Shown here: positions 15,244-22,984 of the stretch, in pieces
How the letters are laid out: every line of letters starts with the position of its first letter
Numbering within the stretch: position 1 is the first letter of the stretch
Source of the DNA: CAIOGI01 sp964561875
Lineage (GTDB): Bacteria > Patescibacteriota > Minisyncoccia > Phycocordibacterales > PALSA-1337
Length of the DNA: 31,155 bases
Assembly (NCBI GenBank): GCA_964561875.1
Contig: CAZLQL010000009.1
Span: 1-31,155 of the forward strand
Direction: 5' to 3'
Notes under the pieces: generated by a model
Told to the model about the DNA's origin: nothing
The model's input: the letters and a program-made list of their open reading frames with translations, nothing else
The model's database searches: none
Program-made: the position numbers and the translations under genes

Positions 15244-15984
15244 ATGAAAGAAACAAATAACGCAACTACAAATCATATTATTGAAGAAATGTTCAAGGTT
15301 GGAGCACACTTCGGCTTTTCAAAGTCTAGAAGACACCCAACAGTAGCAAAGTATATCTTTGGTGCAAAAAACAATGTTGAGATATTTGATTTGGAGAAGA
15401 CAAAAGATTTACTAGATAAAGCAAAAGAGTTTGTTAAAAATCTAGCAAAAGAAGGTAAAACATTACTAATAGTTGGAGGTAAGAGTGAATCAAGAAAAGC
15501 AGTAAAAAATGCAGCTGAGTCTATAAATATGCCATTTGTAGATGGACGTTGGATAGGAGGTACATTGACCAATGCACCAGAGATCAGAAAGCGTATAGAA
15601 AAATATACAAAGCTGACAACAGATAAGGAAAAAGGAGAATTAGGAAAATTTACAAAGAAAGAAAGACTACTTATAGATAAAGAAATTGCAAATCTAGAAG
15701 CTCTATTCTCAGGAATAGTTTCTATGAAAGAACTTCCAAAGGCACTATTTGTTATAGACCCTAGAAAAGAAAAAAACGCAGTAAAGGAAGCTCAAGATAT
15801 GAATATTCCTATTATTGCTCTTGCTGGATCTGATTGTGATCTATCTGGTATCGCTTATCCTATAGTTGGAAACGATTCATCTCAATCAAGCATACATTAT
15901 TTCGTAAATGAAATTACGAAAGCATATTCTGAAGGAAAAGCTCTATCAAAAACTGAAGTAAAGACAGAAATAAAGAAAGCGTAG
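15244..15984 (+). CDS. rpsB: Small-subunit ribosomal protein uS2
   Basis: 246 residues. S2 signatures: GAHFGFSKSRRHPTVAKYIFG near the start (family GAHFGH-x-T-x-x-WNPKM, altered here), IVGGKSESRKAVKNAA, and the diagnostic FVDGRWIGGTLTN. The helical insert and the PKALFVIDPRKEKNAVKEA segment are also present. S2 is among the last proteins added to the 30S subunit and contacts S1 in other bacteria. The start is the ATG at 15244; a TTG 12 nt earlier is in frame but lies right at the -10 element. It is followed by tsf, the classic rpsB-tsf order, across a 45-bp gap that holds a second TATAAT (15985-15990). Confidence 0.95.
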   Translation: MKETNNATTNHIIEEMFKVGAHFGFSKSRRHPTVAKYIFGAKNNVEIFDLEKTKDLLDKAKEFVKNLAKEGKTLLIVGGKSESRKAVKNAAESINMPFVDGRWIGGTLTNAPEIRKRIEKYTKLTTDKEKGELGKFTKKERLLIDKEIANLEALFSGIVSMKELPKALFVIDPRKEKNAVKEAQDMNIPIIALAGSDCDLSGIAYPIVGNDSSQSSIHYFVNEITKAYSEGKALSKTEVKTEIKKA

Positions 15985-16029
15985 TATAATATTGGTTGCG
16001 TGTTTTATTATATCTAATTTATCATTTTT

Positions 16030-16614
16030 ATGATTACAACTGAACAAATAAAAGATTTAAGAGATCAAACCGGCGTTTCTGTTATGCAATGTAAAAAAGC
16101 TCTAGAAGAAGCAGATGGAAGTATAGAAAAAGCTTTGGTTATATTGAGAAAGAAAAGCGGTGATATGGCTGCAAAAAAAGCAGATAGAACTTTTGGTGCA
16201 GGAACAGTTCAGGCATACATACACTCAACAGGAAATGTTGGTTCAGTTGTAGTTCTAATGTGTGAGACAGATTTCGTATCTGGCAATGAAGGATTTAAGT
16301 CATTGGCAAGAGATATTGCTATGCATGTTACAGCTTCAAACCCAAAATTCCTTAAGAAAGAAGATATAACAGAAGAAGCTAGAAATGTTGCAAAAGAAGT
16401 ATTTATGAAAGAAGTAGAAGGTAAACCAAAAGATATGCAAGAAAAGATATTGGAAGGCAAACTTGCTACATACTTTGGTGAAATGGTTTTACTTGATCAA
16501 CCATTTATAAAGAACCCAGAACTAACAGTACAAGCTCTTATTGATTCTGCTATGCAAAAATTCGGTGAAAAGATCGCTATAGCAAAGTTCAATAGATTTG
16601 CACTGTTTGAGTAA
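16030..16614 (+). CDS. tsf: Elongation factor Ts
   Basis: 194 residues, the short form (as in Thermus, about 196) with only one core subdomain plus a brief C-terminal part; the E. coli protein is about 283. The UBA-like N-terminal domain (ITTEQIKDLRDQTGVSVMQCKKALEEADG) is followed by the TDFVSGNEGF motif, whose Asp-Phe contact the EF-Tu G domain, and by the GKIAIAKF-like end. It recycles EF-Tu from GDP to GTP. The single-core form in Thermus acts as a dimer; the same may hold here. It ends 5 nt before the next gene. Confidence 0.95.
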   Translation: MITTEQIKDLRDQTGVSVMQCKKALEEADGSIEKALVILRKKSGDMAAKKADRTFGAGTVQAYIHSTGNVGSVVVLMCETDFVSGNEGFKSLARDIAMHVTASNPKFLKKEDITEEARNVAKEVFMKEVEGKPKDMQEKILEGKLATYFGEMVLLDQPFIKNPELTVQALIDSAMQKFGEKIAIAKFNRFALFE

Positions 16615-16619
16615 AATAT

Positions 16620-17039
16620 ATGATAATTGCTTTCACATCATTTACAATATCTTTTGTCGCGATACTAGGTATGTTGTTGATGAAGGCTCGCGAGATAAAG
16701 AATCAAAAAAAGTACTTTATATCAAAAATCGCTGTAAAAACAGACAATTTTTTCTCTGAGATATTTACAAATATCAAAAAGATATTATCATATATAAATC
16801 GCCATACATTCATTTCTTTGATACAGTGGTTTGCTTATCTTGTTTTATCAAGAGCAAGAAAAGTTTATATCTGGGCATATAACAAAGCTCATGAACACCC
16901 ACATTCAAAGAAAGTTATAGATATGGTTCGTGGTAAAGGGGATATAAGCAAAGCGGGAGGTGCCTCCTTTTATTTAAAAAGAATTTCTGATAATGTATAT
17001 CCTATAGAAGGAAACAATCCTTCTTTTATAAAGAAGTAG
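16620..17039 (+). CDS. Hypothetical membrane-anchored protein, 139 residues
   Basis: No family recognised. Residues about 3-21 form one N-terminal transmembrane helix (AFTSFTISFVAILGMLLM) followed by a basic, mostly helical cytoplasmic-type part; residues about 63-76 (ISLIQWFAYLVLS) are a second, weaker hydrophobic patch. The middle contains a His-rich spot, HEHPHSKK. It begins 5 nt after tsf and is probably transcribed with rpsB-tsf, which hints at a house-keeping role, but nothing in the sequence shows what it does. Confidence 0.7.
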   Translation: MIIAFTSFTISFVAILGMLLMKAREIKNQKKYFISKIAVKTDNFFSEIFTNIKKILSYINRHTFISLIQWFAYLVLSRARKVYIWAYNKAHEHPHSKKVIDMVRGKGDISKAGGASFYLKRISDNVYPIEGNNPSFIKK

Positions 17040-17048
17040 ATACAATAC

Positions 17049-17124
17049 GCCACCTTAGCTCAGTTGGTAGAGCAACGCTTTTGTAAAGCGAAGGTCCCCA
17101 GTTCAAATCTGGGAGGTGGCTCCA
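17049..17124 (+). tRNA. tRNA-Thr (anticodon UGU)
   Basis: A complete 76-nt cloverleaf with encoded CCA. Acceptor GCCACCT pairs with AGGTGGC; D stem GCTC/GAGC around AGTTGGTA; anticodon loop TTTGTAA with TGT at 34-36 and A37; T arm CCCAG-TTCAAAT-CTGGG. The top pair of the anticodon stem is an A-A mismatch (27-43). Discriminator is T. It lies 9 nt after the 139-residue gene. Confidence 0.97.
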
Positions 17125-17187
17125 AAAGATACATACCTAAAGCTTACAAACTCTCCTTAAAAAACGTGCTATTAAATTTTAGATAAT

Positions 17188-18948
17188 ATGAAGTATTCAA
17201 CTAAAATTGCATTAACTACCTTTATAACCACACTAGCCTTTTTTGTATTGATTGGGATTGTTAGCGGTGGCGTGTTAGAAATAGAATTTATTGTAGGGTC
17301 ACTAGTTATTTCTTTACTTGTGTCGATAGTTATGTATCTTATCGTGAGTCTGTATCTACATTTCTTTGCAAGAAATAGTAAAATCCCTCAGACAACACCA
17401 CAGAGTCAAAATCCTTCTATGTCTTCGATACCAGGGGAAAATAGACATATCTTAAGAGTAAGATTTATAGCGATTATTATAGTGCCTATTATAATAATCT
17501 TTATTTCTAGTAATCTACTACAAAATACTTCTACTGATATCAAGTTACAAAATGAATCTTTACCAGAGCTTAATATTAAGATTAGAGAAGCCCAAAAAGT
17601 ATATGATTTAAAAGGCCAGGTGTCATATGATAGTATCAGCTTCGGTGGAGATCTATATTTAGCCACTGTTGATGGTCAAAATAAATTTGTATATAAACTG
17701 AGAGGGGGTAATGCTACGCGTATTAGTGGTTTGCCAGATCAGTTTTATGCTCTTAAATTTAAACCTGCTGAGCAAGGCCTAATAGTTATTGTTTGGCCGA
17801 CAGAAGCCAAGAATGTTAAATATTATTTAATTAGAGATACTACCGCGACAAAAATTACAAGCAACTATCCACCTGAATTATCTGTAGATAAGATATTTGG
17901 AAACGGAAAAGTAAAGGTAGGCCTCACAGATAATGATTTAGAAAAGAAGATCTACTTCTTTAATAGTAGTACGTTATTTGATTCAATCGATATCCATAAA
18001 ATAAAATATCCAGATATTATAGTTACAAATAATGATCTACTCGCTAATGCCATAATTCCCCAAACATATATTGTTTCTGGAAGTGAATTTTCTACTAGAG
18101 ATAGTGAATGTACACATAAAATATACTACATAGACGATAAAAATCCATCTTTACGAGAGATACAGACTACACAGAATATGAAGATTGAGAACATATGTCA
18201 CTATCTTGTAGTCGATAAGAGACTCTGGTTTACCACTCGCGTAAATGATACTGCTGTATTGTGGAAGTTAAACAATAAGATAGCAACAAAAATAGACAAC
18301 ATTGTACTTGATGATGCTCAATACTATGATAATGATGCAACTGCCTACAACTTTAAAATCGCTCCAAGTCTTGAGATTATCGATAATGTCGCAATGGTAA
18401 ATACTGGAAGAAATAGATATGTGGTAGATGGGGATAAGCTAAAACATGTACAGAATATTGCCTTTGGAACGACCGGTTACTCAGGTATGATAATCGCTCA
18501 TATCAAGGACTATCTTTTTGCAGGATGCTCAGATTCAGGTTTCGGTAGGTTTAGGTTGTGTAAGTATGATCTAAAGGAAGATCCCATCCAAGAGAAATAT
18601 ATAGGTACTATTGATAGGGCATTTATTTCACAGCAAAAGAGTCTATATGACGATGAATATTATATTGTGGGAAGCACAGAACTAGCTACAACTAAGTACT
18701 ACCATCTTTATGAAGATAAGCTTACACGAGTCAATAAAGAAATTAATGTGATTATTAATCCAAATAGATATACTAAAGGTGGCCATATTGATATTATTAG
18801 AAAAGGCTTGATTGATAGGTATCAAATCCCTAATCAATATAAATTTTCTGAATATGAAATTGGAAGTGATGCTGATGGTGCTTATTATCCAGCAAGTATG
18901 AATGATGCTGAGACTCCTTATGTAGTATTTTACCTACCGAAAGAATAA
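17188..18948 (+). CDS. Hypothetical protein: three transmembrane helices and a large beta-rich domain
   Basis: 586 residues, no family recognised. Hydrophobic helices lie at about 8-28, 34-58 and 91-111 (the last FIAIIIVPIIIIFISSNLL), with a Pro/Ser/Gln-rich loop at 63-88 between the second and third. Residues 112-586 are polar with recurrent strand-turn units such as DLYLATVDGQNKFVYKL and WFTTRVNDTAVLWKL, compatible with a beta-propeller on the outer face of the membrane. Several Cys occur in the last third. ATT and ATC appear more often than in the neighbouring housekeeping genes, and the gene stands alone between tRNA-Thr and pheS, so acquisition is possible. Confidence 0.7.
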   Translation: MKYSTKIALTTFITTLAFFVLIGIVSGGVLEIEFIVGSLVISLLVSIVMYLIVSLYLHFFARNSKIPQTTPQSQNPSMSSIPGENRHILRVRFIAIIIVPIIIIFISSNLLQNTSTDIKLQNESLPELNIKIREAQKVYDLKGQVSYDSISFGGDLYLATVDGQNKFVYKLRGGNATRISGLPDQFYALKFKPAEQGLIVIVWPTEAKNVKYYLIRDTTATKITSNYPPELSVDKIFGNGKVKVGLTDNDLEKKIYFFNSSTLFDSIDIHKIKYPDIIVTNNDLLANAIIPQTYIVSGSEFSTRDSECTHKIYYIDDKNPSLREIQTTQNMKIENICHYLVVDKRLWFTTRVNDTAVLWKLNNKIATKIDNIVLDDAQYYDNDATAYNFKIAPSLEIIDNVAMVNTGRNRYVVDGDKLKHVQNIAFGTTGYSGMIIAHIKDYLFAGCSDSGFGRFRLCKYDLKEDPIQEKYIGTIDRAFISQQKSLYDDEYYIVGSTELATTKYYHLYEDKLTRVNKEINVIINPNRYTKGGHIDIIRKGLIDRYQIPNQYKFSEYEIGSDADGAYYPASMNDAETPYVVFYLPKE

Positions 18949-19008
18949 AATTTTTTGGTATGATCGAATAGACTTTTGTGTAATTGTGTAGCCCAAAACT
19001 TTGATTTT

Positions 19009-19017
19009 TGTTATATT
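19009..19017 (+). promoter_or_regulatory. Extended -10 of pheST
   Basis: TGTTATATT ends 6 nt before the ATG at 19024, predicting a leaderless pheS mRNA. It rules out a start further upstream (a GTG at 18976 is in frame). Confidence 0.55.
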
Positions 19018-19023
19018 AGTGTA

Positions 19024-19770
19024 ATGAATAATGCTGAAACAAGACAAAGTGTAAATAAAGGCCATCTTCACCCTATAACACAGTTTACCCGCGAGGTAGT
19101 AGGTATTTTTGCTGATATGGGCTTTGTTGTATCCACTGGTCCAGAGCTGGAAATAGAACATTACAATTTTGATGCACTAAATATATCAAAAGACCATCCT
19201 TCACGTGATATGCAGGATACATTTTGGATAAAAACAAAACTCGGTTCTAAGACTGGTGAAAAATCGGAAAGACCTGTTATGCGCACACAGACATCCGCAG
19301 TACAAGCAAGATTTCTTGAAAAGAATAAAGACAATTTGCCTTGCGCTATTATCGTCCCAGGCAAGGTTTTTCGTAATGAAGCTACAGATGCAACACATGA
19401 AGCACAATTTTTCCAATTAGAGGCTTTGTATGTCGATAAAGATGTAAGTATGGGACATTTAAAAGGAACTGTAGAGCATTTCTTAAAGAAGCTATATGGT
19501 AATGATGTTGTTATACGTTTCAGACCTAGCTTTTTTCCTTTCGTAGAACCTGGAGTCGAGGTGGATATGCTTTTTAATGGTAAATGGCTTGAAATGGGTG
19601 GTGCTGGTATGGTTCACCCAAATGTGTTTAAGTCAGCAGGAATAGACCCTACAGTTTGGAAAGGGTTTGCATTCGGTTTCGGTGTGGATAGACTAGTTAT
19701 GAGACAAAACAATATTCCAGATGTAAGAATGATATACGATGGTGATCTGAGATTTATAAATCAATTTTAA
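19024..19770 (+). CDS. pheS: Phenylalanyl-tRNA synthetase alpha subunit, lacking the N-terminal coiled coil
   Basis: 248 residues against about 330-350 in most bacteria. The catalytic class II core is whole: it begins at HLHPITQFTREVVGIFADMGF (family HPL), has motif 2 in VFRNEATDATHEAQFFQLE, and motif 3 in AFGFGVDRLVM, ending with the typical MIYDGDLRFINQF. What is missing is the N-terminal coiled-coil arm (about 85-100 residues) that grips tRNA-Phe in the Thermus enzyme. The promoter -10 ends 6 nt before the ATG, so the short form is not a misplaced start. It acts as a heterotetramer with PheT, encoded 1 nt downstream. Confidence 0.95.
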   Translation: MNNAETRQSVNKGHLHPITQFTREVVGIFADMGFVVSTGPELEIEHYNFDALNISKDHPSRDMQDTFWIKTKLGSKTGEKSERPVMRTQTSAVQARFLEKNKDNLPCAIIVPGKVFRNEATDATHEAQFFQLEALYVDKDVSMGHLKGTVEHFLKKLYGNDVVIRFRPSFFPFVEPGVEVDMLFNGKWLEMGGAGMVHPNVFKSAGIDPTVWKGFAFGFGVDRLVMRQNNIPDVRMIYDGDLRFINQF

Positions 19771-19771
19771 T

Positions 19772-21730
19772 ATGAAAGTTCTAAAATCCTGGTTACAAGA
19801 TCATATAGTAGAAACATTACCAAGTGATGAAAAAATCATACAGGCTTTTGTATTTAAATCTAGTGAAGTTGAAGGTGTAGAAAATGTAAATATCGATGGT
19901 TTACAAGATACTGTATTTGATTTGAAGGTATTACCAGATAGAGCACACTACATGCTTTCTCATAGAGGTGTAGCATACGATCTTTGCGCAATACTAAACC
20001 TAACACTAAAAGATGAAAATATAGTTTTACCAGAAAAAGGAGAAGATATTAAATTTACTATCGAATCAGATATATGCAAGAGAAATACTGCAACCCTTAT
20101 TACAAATATTAAAAACGGTAATTCACCAAAATGGCTTAAGGATAGATTGGAGGCTATCGGTGCAAGATCGATAAATTTTATAGTTGATGCTACAAATTAT
20201 GCAACATTTGATACTGGCCAACCTTTGCATGCTTTTGATAAAGAAAAAGTAAAAGGTAATCTATCGGTTAGATTTGCAAAACAAGGTGAAACTATCGAAA
20301 CCCTCGATGGTAAAAAGGTCGATTTAAAAACTCACCATTTGGTTATTGCTGATGAATTAGGTCCACTAGATATTGCTGGAATAAAGGGTGGAAAAAGAGC
20401 AGAAGTTACAAATGAGACAAAAGACATTATTCTTGAAGCGGCAAATTTTGATCCAGTAAGTATAAGAAAGACTTCGATAGAAGTCGGTATAAGAAATGAT
20501 GCCTCAAAGAGATTTGAAAATGAGATTACTCCATATATGGTTGAAAAAGGCATCTCTTCATTTCTCAAAGTTTTAAGACAAGTAAATCCTGATTCAAAAA
20601 TAGGTAAAATAAATGATAAATTTAAATCACTACCAGAGTCATGGGAGGTTATATTAGAACACAAAAATATAGAGAATATTTTAAATATTAAAATAAGTGA
20701 AAAACAAGTATTGGAAATACTAAATAAGCTAAATTGTGTAGTAGAGGTAAAACATGATGTTTATAATATAAAACCACCATTTGAAAGATTGGATTTGATC
20801 ATAGAACAAGACATAATAGATGAAATCGGTAGAATATATGGACTAGATAAAGTTAAGAGTATAGTTCCAAAATTAAAAACTACAAATGAATTCTCACAGG
20901 AATTTTTATTGAATGAAAAGATAAAAGATTTTCTATATAAAAAAGGTTTTTCTGAAGTAATGACTCGAACCTTCGTAAATAAAGGTGATATAGAAGTGAG
21001 TTATCCTGTAGCTTCTGATAAAGGATATCTGAGAACCAGTCTTTATGATGGAGTACAATCAAGTGTAAATTTAGCTATAAAGAATGCACCACTTTTACAA
21101 ATAAATGAGATAAAGATTTTTGAAATCGGAAAGGTGTTTACAGAACAAGGAGAAAAGAACTCGCTTTTGGTCTATATAAAAAATATAAATAAAAAACAAG
21201 AAAAAGAGAAAGAGAAGATAAAAGCTTTAAGAGATGAGCTTATAAAGGAATTAAATATAAAAGCAAATATACTTTGTAGTATAGATGATACAGGCGGAAT
21301 CATAACAGTAAATGGAGTTACTGTAGGTTTTACAAATAAAGTCGAAGGAGTTATGGAGATTGACCTAGATGCATTGGTTAAAAATATAAATAAAAAACTA
21401 GATTTGAATTCAATCGAAATGAAAGAGGGAAGTAGAGTGAAGTTTAATCAATTTTCTGTTTATCCGTTTATAGTAAGAGATGTTGCAGTTTTTGTTCCAC
21501 TAGAAACAAGTAGTGAGTCAGTTTGGGGTGTGATTCAAGATGTTGTTGGTGATATTGGCTTATTGGCAAAATATGAATTGTTTGATGAGTTTAAAAAAGG
21601 AGATAAAATTTCTTATGCATTTAGACTAGTTTTTCAGTCAAATGAAAAGACTTTAACTGATGAATTTGTAAACAGTATTATGGATAATATACATAGTCGC
21701 CTAAAGGGAAAAGACTGGGAGGTTAGGTAG
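19772..21730 (+). CDS. pheT: Phenylalanyl-tRNA synthetase beta subunit, lacking the EMAPII-like tRNA-binding domain
   Basis: 652 residues against about 790. The N-terminal B1 piece (MKVLKSWLQDHI to SSEVEGVENV) runs directly into DTVFDLKVLPDRAHYMLSHRG, which in other enzymes follows the inserted OB-fold B2 domain of roughly 110 residues; that domain is absent. The B3/B4 editing region (about 125-265, with NFIVDATNYATFDTGQPLHAFD) and the B5 and catalytic-like domains follow. The C-terminal FDX-ACB anticodon-binding domain (about 555-652, FNQFSVYPFIVRDVAVFVP) is kept. Editing of Tyr-tRNA-Phe is therefore probably retained. Together with the shortened PheS this is a reduced PheRS. Confidence 0.95.
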   Translation: MKVLKSWLQDHIVETLPSDEKIIQAFVFKSSEVEGVENVNIDGLQDTVFDLKVLPDRAHYMLSHRGVAYDLCAILNLTLKDENIVLPEKGEDIKFTIESDICKRNTATLITNIKNGNSPKWLKDRLEAIGARSINFIVDATNYATFDTGQPLHAFDKEKVKGNLSVRFAKQGETIETLDGKKVDLKTHHLVIADELGPLDIAGIKGGKRAEVTNETKDIILEAANFDPVSIRKTSIEVGIRNDASKRFENEITPYMVEKGISSFLKVLRQVNPDSKIGKINDKFKSLPESWEVILEHKNIENILNIKISEKQVLEILNKLNCVVEVKHDVYNIKPPFERLDLIIEQDIIDEIGRIYGLDKVKSIVPKLKTTNEFSQEFLLNEKIKDFLYKKGFSEVMTRTFVNKGDIEVSYPVASDKGYLRTSLYDGVQSSVNLAIKNAPLLQINEIKIFEIGKVFTEQGEKNSLLVYIKNINKKQEKEKEKIKALRDELIKELNIKANILCSIDDTGGIITVNGVTVGFTNKVEGVMEIDLDALVKNINKKLDLNSIEMKEGSRVKFNQFSVYPFIVRDVAVFVPLETSSESVWGVIQDVVGDIGLLAKYELFDEFKKGDKISYAFRLVFQSNEKTLTDEFVNSIMDNIHSRLKGKDWEVR

Positions 21731-21771
21731 TTTGTGTTCTAGTATTTAATTTAAAAATATTTTATTTAGAT

Positions 21772-21810
21772 TTTATCTCGGTTTGTTATATTGCGTATAT
21801 TAATAATTAA
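21772..21810 (+). repeat. Upstream repeat of hicBA unit 1
   Basis: A 39-bp exact direct repeat (same as 22332-22370), holding an extended -10-like TGTTATATT (21784-21792). Looser similarity extends further upstream through an AAAAATATTTTAT stretch. It marks duplication of the whole toxin-antitoxin unit with its regulatory region. Confidence 0.9.
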
Positions 21811-21825
21811 TTTATAAAAAATATG

Positions 21826-21834
21826 TGGTATAGT
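21826..21834 (+). promoter_or_regulatory. Extended -10 of hicB copy 1
   Basis: TGGTATAGT ends 6 nt before the ATG at 21841. Because the upstream in-frame ATG (21823) lies at the edge of this element, 21841 is the likely start. A second -10-like element sits 30-40 nt further upstream in the repeat. Confidence 0.5.
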
Positions 21835-21840
21835 AAATAT

Positions 21841-22071
21841 ATGAAGTATGTATTCAATGCTGTCTATACAAAAGAGAACCTAGGTTATAGTGTTCTATGT
21901 CCAGAGTTGGGTGTTGCTACTCAAGGTAAGGATATGAAAGAAGCTGAATACAATATACGTGAAGCTGTAGAGTTATACATAGAGGATTTTTCTCAAGAAG
22001 AGCTTGCGACATACACACAAGCAAAGTCAGAATCTCCAATACTAGGTACTTTTGAGGTTATTCATGCCTAG
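21841..22071 (+). CDS. hicB: HicB-family antitoxin, copy 1
   Basis: 76 residues. The short partial RNase-H-like HicB fold is clear: FNAVYTKENLGYSVLCPELG-type strands, then TQGKDMKEAEYNIREAVELYIED, matching the family pattern T-x-G-x-T-x-x-EA-x-x-N-x-x-EA. It has no C-terminal ribbon-helix-helix or HTH domain, so it probably neutralises HicA by direct binding but may not bind DNA by itself. Order is antitoxin first, and its last eight bases overlap hicA (ATGCCTAG at 22064-22071), which couples their translation. The start at 21841 is preferred over the ATG at 21823. Confidence 0.88.
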   Translation: MKYVFNAVYTKENLGYSVLCPELGVATQGKDMKEAEYNIREAVELYIEDFSQEELATYTQAKSESPILGTFEVIHA

Positions 22072-22294
22072 ATTTTTTTCTGGCAAAGCAATATCTCATA
22101 TTCTTTCAAATAAGTATGGTTTCAAAGAAATAAGGATACTTGGTAGTCATTTAAAAATGAGGAAGAGTGTTTTGGGTAAAGTAATTACCGTTATCGTTCC
22201 TTTACACCAAGAAGTTTCGATCGGTACATTTCACAGTATTTTGCGCCAAGCAAAGATAAATAAAAAAGACTTTTTGGAAAAGAGTAGAGAGTAA
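22064..22294 (+). CDS. hicA: HicA-family mRNA interferase toxin
   Basis: 76 residues, start ATG 22064 inside the end of hicB. The double-stranded-RNA-binding-like HicA fold is visible: SGKAISHILSNKYGFKEIRILGSHLKMRK, with the catalytic His in GSH (about position 28), then ITVIVPLHQEVSIGTFHSILRQA and a basic end. HicA cleaves mRNA independently of ribosomes or with weak dependence and is held in check by HicB. GAGG lies 7 nt before the start, one of the few plausible Shine-Dalgarno sites in the window, as expected for an internal cistron. An upstream in-frame start at 22052 is not needed. Confidence 0.88.
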   Translation: MPRFFSGKAISHILSNKYGFKEIRILGSHLKMRKSVLGKVITVIVPLHQEVSIGTFHSILRQAKINKKDFLEKSRE

Positions 22295-22331
22295 AACCAT
22301 ATAATAATTTATAAAAATATTTTATCAAAAC

Positions 22332-22370
22332 TTTATCTCGGTTTGTTATATTGCGTATATTAATAATTAA
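22332..22370 (+). repeat. Upstream repeat of hicBA unit 2
   Basis: Second copy of the 39-bp repeat at 21772-21810, with the same -10-like element (22344-22352). The start codon of the second hicB follows 21 nt later. Confidence 0.9.
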
Positions 22371-22374
22371 AATA

Positions 22375-22383
22375 TGTTATATT
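22375..22383 (+). promoter_or_regulatory. Extended -10 of hicB copy 2
   Basis: TGTTATATT ends 8 nt before the ATG at 22392. An upstream in-frame ATG at 22374 would overlap the element and is not used. Confidence 0.45.
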
Positions 22384-22391
22384 CATTGATA

Positions 22392-22607
22392 ATGAAGAAT
22401 AAAAATCTAAAATTTAATATATATCAGGAACAAGGTTCATACGTTGCTATATGCGAAAAAGAAAATATCTTTACTCAAGGGAAGACATTTGAAGATTTAA
22501 AAATAAATATTCTAGAAGCTGTAAATTGCCATTTTTCTGATCTAATAGAAACAAAAAACTGGAATCCAATTATTAATTTAAATTATCCTATATTATTAAA
22601 TGCCTAA
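22392..22607 (+). CDS. HicB-family antitoxin, copy 2 (diverged)
   Basis: 71 residues. It aligns with copy 1 over NIYQEQGSYVAIC and FTQGKTFEDLKINILEAVNCHFSDL, keeping TQGK and N-I-x-EAV; the rest has diverged. The frame is open and the start is placed 8 nt after an extended -10. It is followed, with the same ATGCCTA overlap as in unit 1, by a broken hicA. An intact antitoxin beside a dead toxin could still counter the first HicA or a related one, or it may simply be on the way to loss. Confidence 0.7.
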   Translation: MKNKNLKFNIYQEQGSYVAICEKENIFTQGKTFEDLKINILEAVNCHFSDLIETKNWNPIINLNYPILLNA

Positions 22608-22828
22608 CTAAAGGTTCTTTCGGGAAAGAGTATTGTAAAAATACTCAGTGGTTTTGGTTTATTACTGTAAGAATAGTCGGTAGTCATGTGAGGATGAAAC
22701 TAAATAAAATCTCAATCACTATACCCTTACATAAAGAAATTAAGAAAAAGATATTGTTGGAAATATATAGAGTTCTAGAAAAGGAGATTGAAGAAAATAT
22801 TTTGGACGATATCTTTTATAATAAATAA
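22600..22828 (+). pseudogene. Broken hicA, copy 2
   Basis: The ATG at 22600 overlaps hicB copy 2 exactly as in unit 1, but the frame reads MPN and stops at 22609-22611. From 22613 a shifted frame continues to TAA at 22826-22828 and keeps HicA features: FGKEYCK, VRIVGSHVRMK with the catalytic His, and ISITIPLHKEIKK. The tail EKEIEENILDDIFYNK differs from copy 1. A stop and a frame change near the start inactivate it unless a start such as the ATG at 22694 were used (41 residues, without the GSH motif). The duplication with repeats upstream explains its origin. Confidence 0.8.
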
Positions 22829-22856
22829 AATCCCAACATAACAAACTTTAGGAAAT

Positions 22857-22883
22857 AAAAAAGCGCCACCACAAGATGGCGCT
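22857..22883 (-). terminator. Intrinsic terminator of the minus-strand small RNA
   Basis: On the minus strand a 9-bp GC-rich stem AGCGCCATC/GGTGGCGCT with loop TTGT is followed by T6 (plus-strand A6 at 22857-22862). On the plus strand it is followed by CCCC, not T, so it works only for minus-strand transcription. Confidence 0.88.
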
Positions 22884-22978
22884 CCCCTAGGCTGTTGTCG
22901 AGATCATATTAACAACAATCCAGGTCTTATAGCCTATTTGTCCACCCTTTTTCGTACTTTCTCTGAGGTAGGCTACGT
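22858..22978 (-). ncRNA. Candidate small structured RNA of about 120 nt
   Basis: A minus-strand transcription unit without an ORF: a strong sigma70 promoter (TTGACA at 23012-23007, TATGAT at 22990-22985) predicts a start near 22978, and an intrinsic terminator ends it near 22858. The RNA contains three mutually exclusive pairing segments: GUAGCCUA near the 5' end (22974-22967), UAGGCUAU in the middle (22936-22929), and AGCCUA near the 3' end (22894-22889). The first two can make an 8-bp stem, the last two another that encloses a GUUGU/ACAAC hairpin. I see no SRP, 6S, tmRNA or RNase P motif. Downstream on this strand is only antisense to the broken hicA, so a trans-acting RNA is more likely than a leader. 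Confidence 0.6.
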
Positions 22979-22984
22979 TCGAAT

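Noticed and set aside
17049..18948. tRNA-Thr 3' end as a phage or island attachment site for the unknown 586-residue gene
   Set aside because: No integrase, and no second copy of the tRNA 3' end was seen in the window. Different codon use alone is weak evidence.
18976..19023. Upstream GTG start extending PheS by 16 residues
   Set aside because: The extension contains the extended -10 element (19009-19017) and has no similarity to the PheS coiled coil.
22857..22978. Minus-strand RNA as SRP 4.5S, 6S or RNase P RNA
   Set aside because: It lacks the GGAA-tetraloop SRP core, has no long closing stem like 6S, and is too short for RNase P. Left as unknown.
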